Shown here one piece after another: positions 16,171 through 24,363 of a stretch of 36,360 nucleotides of DNA. The DNA lies in contig QHZN01000109.1 of the NCBI GenBank assembly GCA_003225365.1, positions 1-36,360 of the forward strand, in the 5' to 3' direction. The notes under the pieces are model-generated. The model saw only the letters and a list, made by a program, of their open reading frames with translations. It searched no databases and was not told where the DNA came from. The translations under genes and the position numbers were made by a program. The stretch comes from Acidobacteriota bacterium (GTDB lineage: Bacteria; Acidobacteriota; Terriglobia; UBA7540). The stretch's first letter is position 1; each line of letters starts with the position of its first letter.

Positions 16171-16418
16171 CGGGTTGATGAAAAAACCTTGCCGGGCTGT
16201 CATCCCTGCCTGCGCAGGCAGGCTGAGCCCCTTCGCTTCACTCAGGGCAGGCTCTTCGCTTGTCATTCTGAGCGACCCGAAGAATCCCTTGCGTTGATCA
16301 ACTGCTGGCAAAGCAGATCCTTCTCCCGCCCTTCGACAGGCTCAGGGCCGTGAGCGAAGTCGAACGGCGACTGCGGGATCAGGATGACAACCCGGCGAGA
16401 GTTTTCATCAACGTGTTA
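16168..16418. repeat. MITE-like element, copy 1 (about 251 bp)
   Basis: The left end TAGCGGGTTGATGAAAAAAC and the right end GTTTTCATCAACGTGTTA form terminal inverted repeats bounded by TA. The interior holds nested inverted repeats: GGCAGGCTGAGCCCCTTCGC, TGTCATTCTGAGCGACCCGA, CCCTTCGACAGGCTCAGGG and a closing ATCAGGATGACA. It has no coding capacity. The left terminus starts exactly on the cusA stop codon. A sister copy with near-identical ends and length lies at 20689-20942. Confidence 0.65.
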
Positions 16419-16422
16419 GGGC

Positions 16423-16585
16423 TCATCGGACTATTGGATCGAGCCTCCCGATCAGTCGCTCCGGTACTCTCTGGTCCGGCGAAATCACCCGGATGTTATA
16501 CTCACGGTCAGAATCCTTCACCGCGAGGGATTCGAGCGCCCCGTGGATGATTGCCAGGACCGTTGTCTGAAAAAGATGGAGCAGA
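16423..16585 (-). pseudogene. Short open fragment of an unrecognised coding sequence
   Basis: In minus-strand order the frame reads LLHLFQTTVLAIIHGALESL, AVKDSDREYNIRVISPDQRV, PERLIGRLDPIVR and stops at 16423-16425, 5 bp from the right end of the MITE-like element. The composition looks protein-like, but there is no plausible start codon and an in-frame TAA precedes it, so it is at best the tail of a lost gene. I recognise no family. Apart from this, bases 16419-16696 hold no supported gene. Confidence 0.25.
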
Positions 16586-16696
16586 GTTTAAGAGAATTGG
16601 GCGCTTCGAGGAAGCAATGGGCTCCTCGGAAAAATTAGCGGGGAAAGGGAGAATGAGCGTTCAGCCGTCGCTCGAAGTGAAGGAGGACTTGGCACC

Positions 16697-17194
16697 ATGG
16701 AATTTCGTAAGATCCTGGTGATCGGGATGGCCCTCGGGTCAATGGCGTTGGTGAGTATTCTAGCCTACCGGACTGCGTTTCGACCGGCAGCGAGCGTCTG
16801 CGCAATCTGTGGCCGGGGCCTTCATGCCACCGTGACCTATCACATGGAAACGGCAAAAGGCGAAGTGGCCACCTGCTGTCCCCGCTGTGGGATGCACGAG
16901 CAGCTCGAGCTTCCTGGGGAGGTGCGAAGCAGCCGCGCGACCGACCTGACCACCGGTACGCTCATTCCCGCGGAGTCGGCGTTTTATGTCGAGGGCGGCG
17001 ACATACATTATTGTATGTCGGCGGAAAAACCCATTGAAAGGCTTCCGGAGGGCGAGTCCGTGCGAGCGTTCGACCGCTGTCTGCCCACACTCGTGGCTTT
17101 CAAGGCTCGCACGGACGCGGAGGCCTACCAAGCCCACCACGGCGGGCGAGTTCTCGACTTCGCGCAGGCGCTGGAAAGTGTTCGGCAGCGGTGA
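16697..17194 (+). CDS. NosL-like copper-handling protein with two CxxC pairs
   Basis: A 165-residue protein; the ATG at 16697 is 10 nt after AGGAGG. An N-terminal anchor (ILVIGMALGSMALVSILAYR) is followed by CAICGRGLHATVTYHMETAK and then CCPRCGMHEQLEL. The two Cys pairs lie about 30 residues apart, with histidines and a methionine. The second half (GTLIPAESAFYVEGGDIHYC, then MSAEKPIERLPEG, VAFKARTDAEAYQAHHGGRV) follows the NosL pattern, including the terminal F-x-x-x-x-x-A-x-x-F/H-G-G-x-V motif. NosL proteins bind Cu(I) and deliver it to periplasmic enzymes. Next to a cus operon and away from nosZ, it more likely buffers or delivers periplasmic copper; this is inferred. Confidence 0.7.
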   Translation: MEFRKILVIGMALGSMALVSILAYRTAFRPAASVCAICGRGLHATVTYHMETAKGEVATCCPRCGMHEQLELPGEVRSSRATDLTTGTLIPAESAFYVEGGDIHYCMSAEKPIERLPEGESVRAFDRCLPTLVAFKARTDAEAYQAHHGGRVLDFAQALESVRQR

Positions 17195-17257
17195 CCGCGT
17201 ACCTTCGACGGACTGCGCCGGGAATAAGCTCACGCGCCTTTAAGCGGAGGCTATGAG

Positions 17258-20200
17258 ATGTCATTGATTCGGAAATGCATTGTGTTATCGCTCGTCGCGG
17301 GGGCCACATGCCTTCGAGCCGCGGAAATGCCGGAGGGGCGCCTGATGCGGTTCCCCGACATTTCCAAAGACCAGATTGTTTTCAGCTACGCCGGCGACCT
17401 GTGGCTGGTGACGCGCTCGGGCGGGGTGGCGCGGCGCATCACAACGCATCCGGGCCTGGAACTTTTCCCGAAGTTCTCGCCCGACGGCAAATGGATTGCA
17501 TTCACGGGAAAGTACGACGGCAATTTTAACGTTTATGTCATCCCCTCCGAAGGCGGCGACCCGAAGCAGCTTACGGTCCACCCCGGCGGCGGAGGCCTCT
17601 CCGAGCGCATGGGCATCCACAACGAAGTCATCAACTGGCTCCCGGATTCCCACCACATCCTGTATCTTTCCCGCCGTGACACTTTTAACACCTGGTTCGG
17701 TCGGCTCTACACGGTCGGCCTCAATGGCGGCCTGCCCGAAGCCTTGCCGCTCGATAAAGGCGGTCTCACGTCGTTTTCGCCCGACGGGAGCCGCATCGCC
17801 TACAACCGCATCTTTCGCAATTTCCGCACCTGGAAGCGCTATCAGGGCGGCATGGCGCAGGACATCTGGATTTACAACCTGAAGACGCACGAAATCGAAC
17901 AGATGCCGCACGAGAACTGGACCGACACTTTTCCTATGTGGCACGGCGATACGATTTACTTCGATTCGGACCGCGGCCCCGAGCACCGGCTCAACCTCTT
18001 TCGCTACAGCGTGAAGAGTCACGAAATTCGCCAGCTCACCCACTTCACGGATTTTGACGTAAATTGGCCGAGCCTTGGGCCTGACAGCATCGTTTTCGAA
18101 AACGGCGGCTTTCTTTATACCTTTGACTTGAATACCGAAAAGGCCAACAAGCTGACCGTCTATGTGCCCGGCGACCGCGACCTCGCGCGGAAGCACTGGG
18201 CGAACGTCTCGAGCTTGATAACCGATATGGACATCTCGCCCGACGGCCACCGCGCGGTTTTCAGCGCCCGGGGAGATATCTTCACCGTGCCGGCCAAGGA
18301 AGGCAGCATTCGCAACCTGACGCGCACGCCCGGCATCCGCGAAAAATACGCGGCGTGGTCGCCCGACGGGAAATGGATCGCCTATCTGTCCGACCGCACG
18401 GGCGAGGACGAGCTTTACCTTATGCCCCAAGACGGGTTGGGAAAGGAGATTCGTGTCACCACCGACGGAACGATGTTCCGCCTCCAACCCGTGTGGGCCC
18501 CGGATAGCAAGAAGCTGCTGTTCGCCGATAAATCGCTGCGGCTGTTTTACGTGGACACCCAGACTCGCGCGCCGGTCCTGATCGACCAGGGGAAATATTC
18601 CGACCTCACCGAATACGCCTGGTCACCCGACAGCCAGTGGGTTGCGTACGCCAAAGCCGCGGAGAACGGCTACTCGGCCATTTTTCTCTATTCCCTCTCG
18701 GACCGGAAAATAACGCCGGTGACGACAAGTTTCACCAACAGTTGGGCGCCGGCCTTCGACCCAGAGGGCCGCTACCTCTATTTCCTTTCCATGCGCGATT
18801 TCAACGAAGTGTTGGGCCAAATTGACATGGAGTTTGCGAATCCGAAACCGACCCGCGTGTACGTTGTGACGCTCCAGAAATCGGAGCCTTCGCCCTTCGC
18901 TCCGAAAAGCGACGAAGTGGGGACTAAACCCGCCGAAACCGAGAAGCCCAAGGCGGCGGAAACGGCATCGAAAACCGAGGCGAAGGTCGCGCCGGAAGCT
19001 CTCAAGAATTTCCGCATTGACCTCGACGGCATCGCGGACCGCGTTGTCAGCCTGCCCATCCCGCCCGCCAACTTGCACCAGCTCCAGGCGTCGAAGGGCT
19101 TCGTGTTCTACATGTCGGACCCGGTGTCCGGACTCTCGGGACCGCTCGCGGGCGAAGCTCCGGCTTTCCACGTTTTCGATTTGAAGGAGCGGAAAGACAG
19201 CGTCCTCATCGCCGGCATCAACGCTTACGCGGTTTCCTTTGACGGCTCAAAGCTGCTTTACGCTGCACCCTCCGCCGGGGCTGGGGCGGGAGAGGAAGAG
19301 GAGGGGGCCGGACCGCGCGCTCGAGCCTACGGAATCATTGACGCTAAGCCGCCGGCAACGGAACCGCACAAGATTGGCGAAGGCGCGCTCAACCTTTCCG
19401 AAATGACGATGGAAGTGGACCCGCCCGCGGAGTGGCAGCAGATTTTTTACGAGGTTTGGCGGCAGGAGCGCGATTACTTCTACGAGCCCTCCATGAATGG
19501 CGTGGATTGGGCGAAGGAGCGCGACAAATACGCCGAGCTCTTGCCTTACGTCCAAGATCGCTACGACCTCACCTACGTCCTGGGAGAAATGATCGGCGAG
19601 CTGTCCAATTCGCACACCTACGTCGGCGGCGGCGACTATCCAAACCTCCACCCGGTAAATGTCGGACTGCTCGGCGCAGACTTCGAGGAAGACGCCGGGC
19701 ATGGCCTCTACCGATTCAAGAAAATCTACCACGGCGAAAACTGGCAGCCGAACCTGCGCTCGCCGCTCACCGAACCCGGCGTGGACGTCCATGAGGGCGA
19801 TTACCTCTTGGGGGTGAACGGCAGGCCGCTCAAAGGGCCCGAGAATCCGGAAACGTTTTTTGTGAACACCGTGGGCCAAAACGTGACCCTGAAGGTCAAC
19901 TCGCGCCCCAGCGAAGAGGGCGCGCGCGACGTGGTGGTCAAACCCCTCGGGGACGATTTCGGCCTCCACGAGCTCGACTGGATCGAGACGAACCGCAGAA
20001 AAGTGGACGAAGCGAGCGGCGGCAAGGTCGGCTATGTCTATCTGCCGGACATGTCCGGGCCCGGTTTGAACGAGTTCGTGAAGCAGTATTTTCCCCAGAT
20101 CCGCAAAGAAGGGATGATTTTCGACGTCCGCTACAACGGGGGCGGCTTTGTGGACCAGATCATCCTCGAGCACTTGCGCCGGATTCTGGTCGGCATGGGG

Positions 20201-20641
20201 TCCGCCAGAAACTTCGAGCCCGGCACGATTCCCGACAACGCCTTCTTCGGCGCCATGGCCTGCGTCACCAATCATTACGCGGCGTCGGACGGCGATTTCT
20301 TCACCTACTTCTTCAAGGTGTACAAACTGGGGCCCGTCATCGGCGAGCGGACCTGGGGCGGCGTGCGCGGCATTCGCGGCGGCATTCCCTTGCTGGACGG
20401 CGGCTACATCACGCGGCCGGAGTTTTCGCTCTACGGCCTCCAAAGCCAATGGCTCATTGAGAATCGCGGCGTCGAGCCCGACATCGTCGTGGATAACCGC
20501 CCCGACCAGGTGATGGCGGGCCACGACCCGCAACTGGAAAAAGCCATCGAGCTGGTGATGAAGGAAATCCGCGAGCACCCGAAGAAGCTCCCGCCGCGCC
20601 CGCCCGATTTGCCGGCCTACCCCGAACACCCGGGCCTATGA
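17258..20641 (+). CDS. Tricorn protease homologue (S41-type periplasmic/secreted serine protease)
   Basis: A 1127-residue protein; the ATG at 17258 is 7 nt after AGCGGAGG, and a signal peptide (LIRKCIVLSLVAGATCLRAA) precedes PEGRLMRFPDISKDQIVFSY. Residues about 25-550 form TolB/WD40-like beta-propellers with repeated FSPDGKWIAFTG, WSPDGKWIAYLSDRTGEDEL and WAPDSKKLLF blades. A charged linker (about 550-585) leads to the core. The catalytic set matches tricorn: His786 in NSHTYVGGG, Ser1010 in HYAASDGDFFTYFFK and Glu1073 in NRGVEPDIVVD. A PDZ-like segment (GVDVHEGDYLLGVNGRPLKG) lies between. Tricorn degrades oligopeptides; the signal peptide places this one outside the cytoplasm. It follows the NosL-like gene by 63 nt. 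Confidence 0.9.
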   Translation: MSLIRKCIVLSLVAGATCLRAAEMPEGRLMRFPDISKDQIVFSYAGDLWLVTRSGGVARRITTHPGLELFPKFSPDGKWIAFTGKYDGNFNVYVIPSEGGDPKQLTVHPGGGGLSERMGIHNEVINWLPDSHHILYLSRRDTFNTWFGRLYTVGLNGGLPEALPLDKGGLTSFSPDGSRIAYNRIFRNFRTWKRYQGGMAQDIWIYNLKTHEIEQMPHENWTDTFPMWHGDTIYFDSDRGPEHRLNLFRYSVKSHEIRQLTHFTDFDVNWPSLGPDSIVFENGGFLYTFDLNTEKANKLTVYVPGDRDLARKHWANVSSLITDMDISPDGHRAVFSARGDIFTVPAKEGSIRNLTRTPGIREKYAAWSPDGKWIAYLSDRTGEDELYLMPQDGLGKEIRVTTDGTMFRLQPVWAPDSKKLLFADKSLRLFYVDTQTRAPVLIDQGKYSDLTEYAWSPDSQWVAYAKAAENGYSAIFLYSLSDRKITPVTTSFTNSWAPAFDPEGRYLYFLSMRDFNEVLGQIDMEFANPKPTRVYVVTLQKSEPSPFAPKSDEVGTKPAETEKPKAAETASKTEAKVAPEALKNFRIDLDGIADRVVSLPIPPANLHQLQASKGFVFYMSDPVSGLSGPLAGEAPAFHVFDLKERKDSVLIAGINAYAVSFDGSKLLYAAPSAGAGAGEEEEGAGPRARAYGIIDAKPPATEPHKIGEGALNLSEMTMEVDPPAEWQQIFYEVWRQERDYFYEPSMNGVDWAKERDKYAELLPYVQDRYDLTYVLGEMIGELSNSHTYVGGGDYPNLHPVNVGLLGADFEEDAGHGLYRFKKIYHGENWQPNLRSPLTEPGVDVHEGDYLLGVNGRPLKGPENPETFFVNTVGQNVTLKVNSRPSEEGARDVVVKPLGDDFGLHELDWIETNRRKVDEASGGKVGYVYLPDMSGPGLNEFVKQYFPQIRKEGMIFDVRYNGGGFVDQIILEHLRRILVGMGSARNFEPGTIPDNAFFGAMACVTNHYAASDGDFFTYFFKVYKLGPVIGERTWGGVRGIRGGIPLLDGGYITRPEFSLYGLQSQWLIENRGVEPDIVVDNRPDQVMAGHDPQLEKAIELVMKEIREHPKKLPPRPPDLPAYPEHPGL

Positions 20642-20688
20642 AAACCCACGGGGATCCGGGAATTTCCCCCCCGGCCCAAGCTTGTCCA

Positions 20689-20942
20689 TAGCAGGCTGAT
20701 GAAAAATTCTCTTATGTTGTCATTCTGAGCCCCTTCGCTGTCATGCTGAGCGAAGCGAAGCATCTCGGCAGTTCCTCTCAGGATAAACTCCGAGAAGAAT
20801 CTCTCTTATTGATTTCAAACCAGTGCGAGATGCTTCGCGGAGTCTACCCTGAGCGTGGAATGAAAGGGATTCTTCGCTGCGCTCAGAATGACAAGCGAAG
20901 GGCTCAGCATGACATTTCGCGAGGTTTTTCATCAGCCTGTTA
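20689..20942. repeat. MITE-like element, copy 2 (about 254 bp)
   Basis: The left end TAGCAGGCTGATGAAAAA and the right end TTTTTCATCAGCCTGTTA are inverted repeats with a single mismatch over 18 bp, bounded by TA. The interior carries TGTCATTCTGAG, CATGCTGAGCGAAGCGAAGC and, near the right end, GATTCTTCGCTGCGCTCAGA and GGGCTCAGCATGACA, so the whole unit can fold into a long imperfect hairpin. It is non-coding, follows the tricorn stop by 47 bp and matches copy 1 in length and termini. Confidence 0.7.
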
Positions 20943-20987
20943 AGACGGTGCGGTGTGAATCTGAGGAGATCCACATAAAAGCTGTTG

Positions 20988-20993
20988 TATAAT
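20988..20993 (+). promoter_or_regulatory. Consensus -10 element (TATAAT) for the HTH-TOBE operon
   Basis: A perfect TATAAT sits 26 bp upstream of the ATG at 21020, immediately after the MITE-like element. No good -35 is visible at 16-18 bp, so an activator may be needed. The transcript leader would be about 20 nt, enough for the GGAG ribosome site at 21009-21012. Confidence 0.45.
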
Positions 20994-21019
20994 CGCAGCG
21001 AATCGTCTGGAGATGCGGT

Positions 21020-21469
21020 ATGGAATTATTGCGTTTGCGCGAAGCGGCGCGCGAGCTCAGCGTAAGCGCTCCGACTCTCAAGCAGTGGATCTATCGCGGG
21101 AAACTGCACACGGTGAAGACCGCGGGCGGGCATCATCGCGTCCCGCGGACCGAAATTGACCGGCTGCTGTTCCGCAAACCCGGCAGGCGTTCGGAAATCG
21201 CCTTGCGCGGAAAGGCGCAGGCACGGACGGAGGGCTCCGGCCTCGGCCATATTATCAGCGGACGGAATCAACTGCTCGGAAGGATTGTGGAGTTGCGAAC
21301 CGTGGGGCTGCTCGCCAAAGTCACGCTCGACGTCGGCGGGCAGCGCGTCACCGCCATCATCACGCGCGACGCGTGCCGCGACCTCGGGCTCAAGAAGGGC
21401 CAGACGGCTGCCGCGCTCATCAAGGCGACCGAAGTCATGATCATCCGCCCCGTGGGTGGGGAGTTGTAG
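21020..21469 (+). CDS. HTH-TOBE protein (ModE/Mop-like molybdate-responsive regulator)
   Basis: A 149-residue protein with the ATG at 21020 after GGAG. Residues 3-55 form a MerR/excisionase-type winged HTH (LRLREAARELSVSAPTLKQW, YRGKLHTVKTAGGHHRVPRT). Residues about 80-145 form a TOBE/Mop domain (ISGRNQLLGRIVELRTVGLL, KVTLDVGGQRVTAIITRDAC, LGLKKGQTAAALIKATEVMI), the fold that binds molybdate or tungstate oxyanions. Such HTH-TOBE fusions are annotated as molybdenum-pterin-binding or ModE-like proteins. The next gene, 2 nt downstream, is a MOT1-type transporter, so molybdate sensing that controls its uptake is a strong contextual inference. Confidence 0.8.
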   Translation: MELLRLREAARELSVSAPTLKQWIYRGKLHTVKTAGGHHRVPRTEIDRLLFRKPGRRSEIALRGKAQARTEGSGLGHIISGRNQLLGRIVELRTVGLLAKVTLDVGGQRVTAIITRDACRDLGLKKGQTAAALIKATEVMIIRPVGGEL

Positions 21470-21471
21470 CC

Positions 21472-22707
21472 ATGACGGCTGAAGCGCGCGCGCGTGGGTT
21501 TCATTCGCCCTTTTCGCGCCTCGACGTTGCGGGCGCCTTCGGCGACATCGGGGTGCTCCTTCCTATCGCCATTGCCCTCATTTCTCTCAACCACATGAAT
21601 CCCACCGCGGTGTTCCTGGCCGCGGGCCTCGCTTACATTCTGGCTGGAGCGTATTTTCGGATCCCGATGGCCGTGCAGCCCTTCAAGGCGGTGGCGGCGA
21701 TTGCGCTGGCCTCTTCGCTTGCGCCCTCTTCCATCGCGAGCGCGGGCCTGCTGCTGGGTCTACTGCTGGCTGTTATCGGGGCCACAAAGCTGGTGACGCC
21801 TTTGGCGCGCTTGTTTAGCGTGCCGATAATCCGCGGCATCCAGCTCGGCCTGGGCTTGATTCTGTTGCGCGAAGGAATCCGGCTCGTGTTCGAATCGAAG
21901 GCATTGTCCCTCGGCAGCTTCGCCCTGCCATCCTGGGCGATGGCATTCGCAGGCACGGCATTGCTTGTGGTCTTCCTGCCGTCGAAGCGGTTTCCTGCGG
22001 CGCTGGTCCTACTCGGCGCCGGCGCACTCTTGGGCGCATTCGGAACTCACCCCGCCGTCCCGCAGGGCGGGACCGGCTGGGGGCCCATGCGGCTCGAGCT
22101 GTTGAGCCCAAGCCTGGCGCAGCTCAAGAAGGTGCTGGTGCTGCTGGTGCTTCCGCAATTCGCGCTGACGTTTGGGAATTCGGTTGTCGCCACGGAAAAC
22201 ACCGCCCGGGTGCTCTACGGTTCCGAGGCGCGCCGCGTGACGGCGCGCGCGTTGAGCCTGAGCATCGGTTTGATGAATGTCACGAGCAGCCTCTTTCTTG
22301 CCGCACCCACCTGCCATGGCTCGGGCGGGATCACGGCGCACTACAAGTTCGGCGGGCGGACCCCAAAATCGAGTTACATCATCGGCGGAGCGTGCCTGGT
22401 CCTGGCGCTTTTCGGCCGAGCAGCCGTCGGGATTCTCAATTTCATCCCCACGGCTGTGCTGGCTGTCTTTCTCGGCTACGTGGGCGTGCAGCATGGGGCG
22501 CTGGTCCGTGACATCGTCTCGAAAAAGAAGCAGCTCCTTGTGGCCGCCGCCGTGGGCGTGGTCTCGCTCCTGGCCACCAACCTGACTTTAGGTTTCCTCG
22601 TCGGATTCCTCGTCGAGGGGCTCTTCCGCGTTTTTGGAACCTCGGGGCCGAGGCGGGCCGTGGCCGAGAACCGAGACGCGGGCACTCGTGAAGAGGCGCG
22701 GCCGTGA
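21472..22707 (+). CDS. MOT1-family molybdate (sulfate-permease-like) transporter
   Basis: 411 residues with the ATG at 21472, 2 nt after the stop of the regulator, so translation is coupled. About ten hydrophobic segments are visible. Family signatures are FSRLDVAGAFGDIGVLLPIA near the N-terminus, RIPMAVQPFKAVAAIALASS, and PTCHGSGGITAHYKFGGRT in the second half; the last is the MOT1 repeat motif. Relatives import molybdate with high affinity in algae, plants and bacteria, and lack the STAS domain of SulP sulfate permeases, as this one does. The frame ends in TGA overlapping the GTG start of the next gene (GTGA). Confidence 0.85.
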   Translation: MTAEARARGFHSPFSRLDVAGAFGDIGVLLPIAIALISLNHMNPTAVFLAAGLAYILAGAYFRIPMAVQPFKAVAAIALASSLAPSSIASAGLLLGLLLAVIGATKLVTPLARLFSVPIIRGIQLGLGLILLREGIRLVFESKALSLGSFALPSWAMAFAGTALLVVFLPSKRFPAALVLLGAGALLGAFGTHPAVPQGGTGWGPMRLELLSPSLAQLKKVLVLLVLPQFALTFGNSVVATENTARVLYGSEARRVTARALSLSIGLMNVTSSLFLAAPTCHGSGGITAHYKFGGRTPKSSYIIGGACLVLALFGRAAVGILNFIPTAVLAVFLGYVGVQHGALVRDIVSKKKQLLVAAAVGVVSLLATNLTLGFLVGFLVEGLFRVFGTSGPRRAVAENRDAGTREEARP

Positions 22708-23759
22708 AAACGTATCGCACCGCCCTCGTCCCGGGCGACGGCATCGGCAAGGAAGTCATCCCGGCCGCGACCGACGTCCTCTGGGCTGCGGCTGACGGTT
22801 TCGGCCTCGAATTCGAATCCTTCGACTGGGGATGTGAATACTACCTCCGCCACGGCCGCATGATGCCGGAAGATGGCCTGGAGCGGCTCCGGCCGTTTGA
22901 CGCTATTTTCCTCGGCGCCATTGGCCATCCGAGTGTTCCCGACCACATTTCGTTACGCCAATTGCTGCTCCGGATCCGGTTCGGGTTCGATCTCTACGTC
23001 AACCTGCGGCCGATTGAAATCCTTCCCGGGCTCGACCCTCCGCTCAAGGGCAAGTCGGCCGAGCACATCCACATGCTCTTCGTCCGCGAAAACACCGAAG
23101 GCGAATACGCGGGGCTGGGCGGGCGTTTCAAGCGTGGGACGGAAGACGAAGTCGCCATCCAGCAGGCCGTTTTCACGCGCCGTGGCGTCGAGCGCGTGAT
23201 GCGGTACGCGTTCGGACAAGCGCGCCGCAGGCCCGCCAGACGTCTGGCGAGCGCCACAAAATCGAACGCCATGCAGTACAGCATGGTGTTGTGGGATGAA
23301 GTGTTGCAAGAAGTGGGCCGGGATTTTCCCGACGTCGCCGTCGCCAGCTACCATGTGGACGCTCTGGCGGCGCGCATGGTGACGCACCCTGAAAGCCTGG
23401 ACGTGGTCGTCGCATCGAATCTCTTCGCCGACATCCTCACCGACCTCGGCGCGGCCTTGCAGGGAAGTCTGGGCCTGGCGGCAAGCGCCAATCTGAATCC
23501 CGCCAAGCGCGTGGGCCCGCCGATGTTTGAGCCGGTGCACGGTAGCGCCCCGGACATCGCCGGCCGCGGCATCTCGAACCCCATCGCCACCATCTGGACG
23601 GCAGCGCTGATGCTCGAGCAGCTCGGCGAGCCCGCGGCCGCCGCGCGCGTTATGAACGCCCTCAAGGCCGTGACCGCGGCGAAGCGCATTCGCACGCCCG
23701 ACCTCGGCGGCAACAACACCACGCGCGAATTCGCCGCAGAAGTTGTTCGAGAGCTGTAG
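22704..23759 (+). CDS. Tartrate dehydrogenase / isopropylmalate-type beta-decarboxylating dehydrogenase
   Basis: A 351-residue protein whose GTG start overlaps the transporter stop by 4 nt. The fold of the isocitrate/isopropylmalate/tartrate dehydrogenase family is clear: ALVPGDGIGKEVIPAATDVL at the N-terminus, FLGAIGHPSVPDHISL, RFGFDLYVNLRPIEILPG, FVRENTEGEYAGLGGR, SATKSNAM, VDALAARMV, ASNLFADILTDLGAALQGSL and EPVHGSAPDIAGRGISNP. The VPDHxSL and F-D-x-YVNLRP segments favour the tartrate dehydrogenase (TtuC/YeaU, NAD- and Mn-dependent oxidative decarboxylation) branch over LeuB. The substrate is not certain, as D-malate and isopropylmalate remain possible. Its coupling to a molybdate transporter is unexplained. 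Confidence 0.8.
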   Translation: MKTYRTALVPGDGIGKEVIPAATDVLWAAADGFGLEFESFDWGCEYYLRHGRMMPEDGLERLRPFDAIFLGAIGHPSVPDHISLRQLLLRIRFGFDLYVNLRPIEILPGLDPPLKGKSAEHIHMLFVRENTEGEYAGLGGRFKRGTEDEVAIQQAVFTRRGVERVMRYAFGQARRRPARRLASATKSNAMQYSMVLWDEVLQEVGRDFPDVAVASYHVDALAARMVTHPESLDVVVASNLFADILTDLGAALQGSLGLAASANLNPAKRVGPPMFEPVHGSAPDIAGRGISNPIATIWTAALMLEQLGEPAAAARVMNALKAVTAAKRIRTPDLGGNNTTREFAAEVVREL

Positions 23760-23877
23760 GGGCACGCCGCGCTGGCTTGTCCTGGACGCGTTCACCAAGT
23801 CCGAGCTTCTCAAGCGCTAGCTTGCACCGTCCGGCTGGTCGCTGGCGGTCTGCGAGGTGGAAAGGAGCCAAGGAAGC

Positions 23878-24132
23878 ATGAACGAAATGCACAAACCGCG
23901 CCACATTTTTCGATCCATCGGCGCCGTGCTCGCGGGCATGGCCGCGGGCATCATTCTTTCCCTCGGCACCGACATCGTGCTGCACGCGGTCGGCGTCTTC
24001 CCGCCGTGGGGCCTGCCAGTGAGCGAAGCGCCCCTCCTGCTTGCTACGGCCTATCGCGCGGTCTACATGCCGTGCGCTTGGGCGGGCGGCAAACTCCGCC
24101 TCGTGCAGTTGGGCGCACGGCCGCCGCTATGA
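23878..24132 (+). pseudogene. Truncated small membrane protein
   Basis: The ATG at 23878 (preceded by AAGGAAGC, with GGAG further up) opens MNEMHKPRHIFRSIGAVLAG and continues MAAGIILSLGTDIVLHAVGV, then FPPWGLPVSEAPLLLATAYRAVY. This resembles four-helix hypothetical membrane proteins in which LLATAYRxVYG continues with AGxYITARLAP. Here the sequence turns hydrophilic after RAVYMPCAW and stops at 84 residues with only two of the expected helices. It may be a shortened but expressed protein or a decayed gene; truncation is the better reading because the next gene is truncated as well. Confidence 0.5.
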
Positions 24133-24180
24133 GGAGTTCTTGCTTCTGAAATTAAGCGTTTCAAAGAACGGAGGATAGTT

Positions 24181-24363
24181 ATGGTCCTTACGAAAGACGA
24201 GCTCATCGCGTCGCTTCAACACGAAGTACCCGTCGTAGCCGGGGCTAGGAGGAGCTTTTCCAGTCCGCTCTCGACGATAGTCGCTCCTTTCCCTTTGGTC
24301 TCATCGATCTGTAGACTGAGAGGTAGACTTGAAGCGAACGCCCTTGTAGTATTACCCGCATGA
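24181..24363 (+). pseudogene. DinB-like/DUF1569-type protein, N-terminal stub only
   Basis: The ATG at 24181 has a clear ribosome site (GGAGG, 7 nt). The first 16 residues (MVLTKDELIASLQHEV) match the start of DinB-superfamily proteins of the type MSLTKDELIxSLQHEVRILLHL. From base 24229 the reading frame loses helical character and family resemblance, ending at 24363 and overlapping the next start. The remaining three helices and the metal ligands are missing, so the gene is dead. Confidence 0.45.

Noticed and set aside
17285-20629. Long minus-strand frames opposite the tricorn gene
   Set aside because: They mirror the codon pattern of the tricorn reading frame, which has a signal peptide, propellers and a catalytic triad; the antisense products show no motif.
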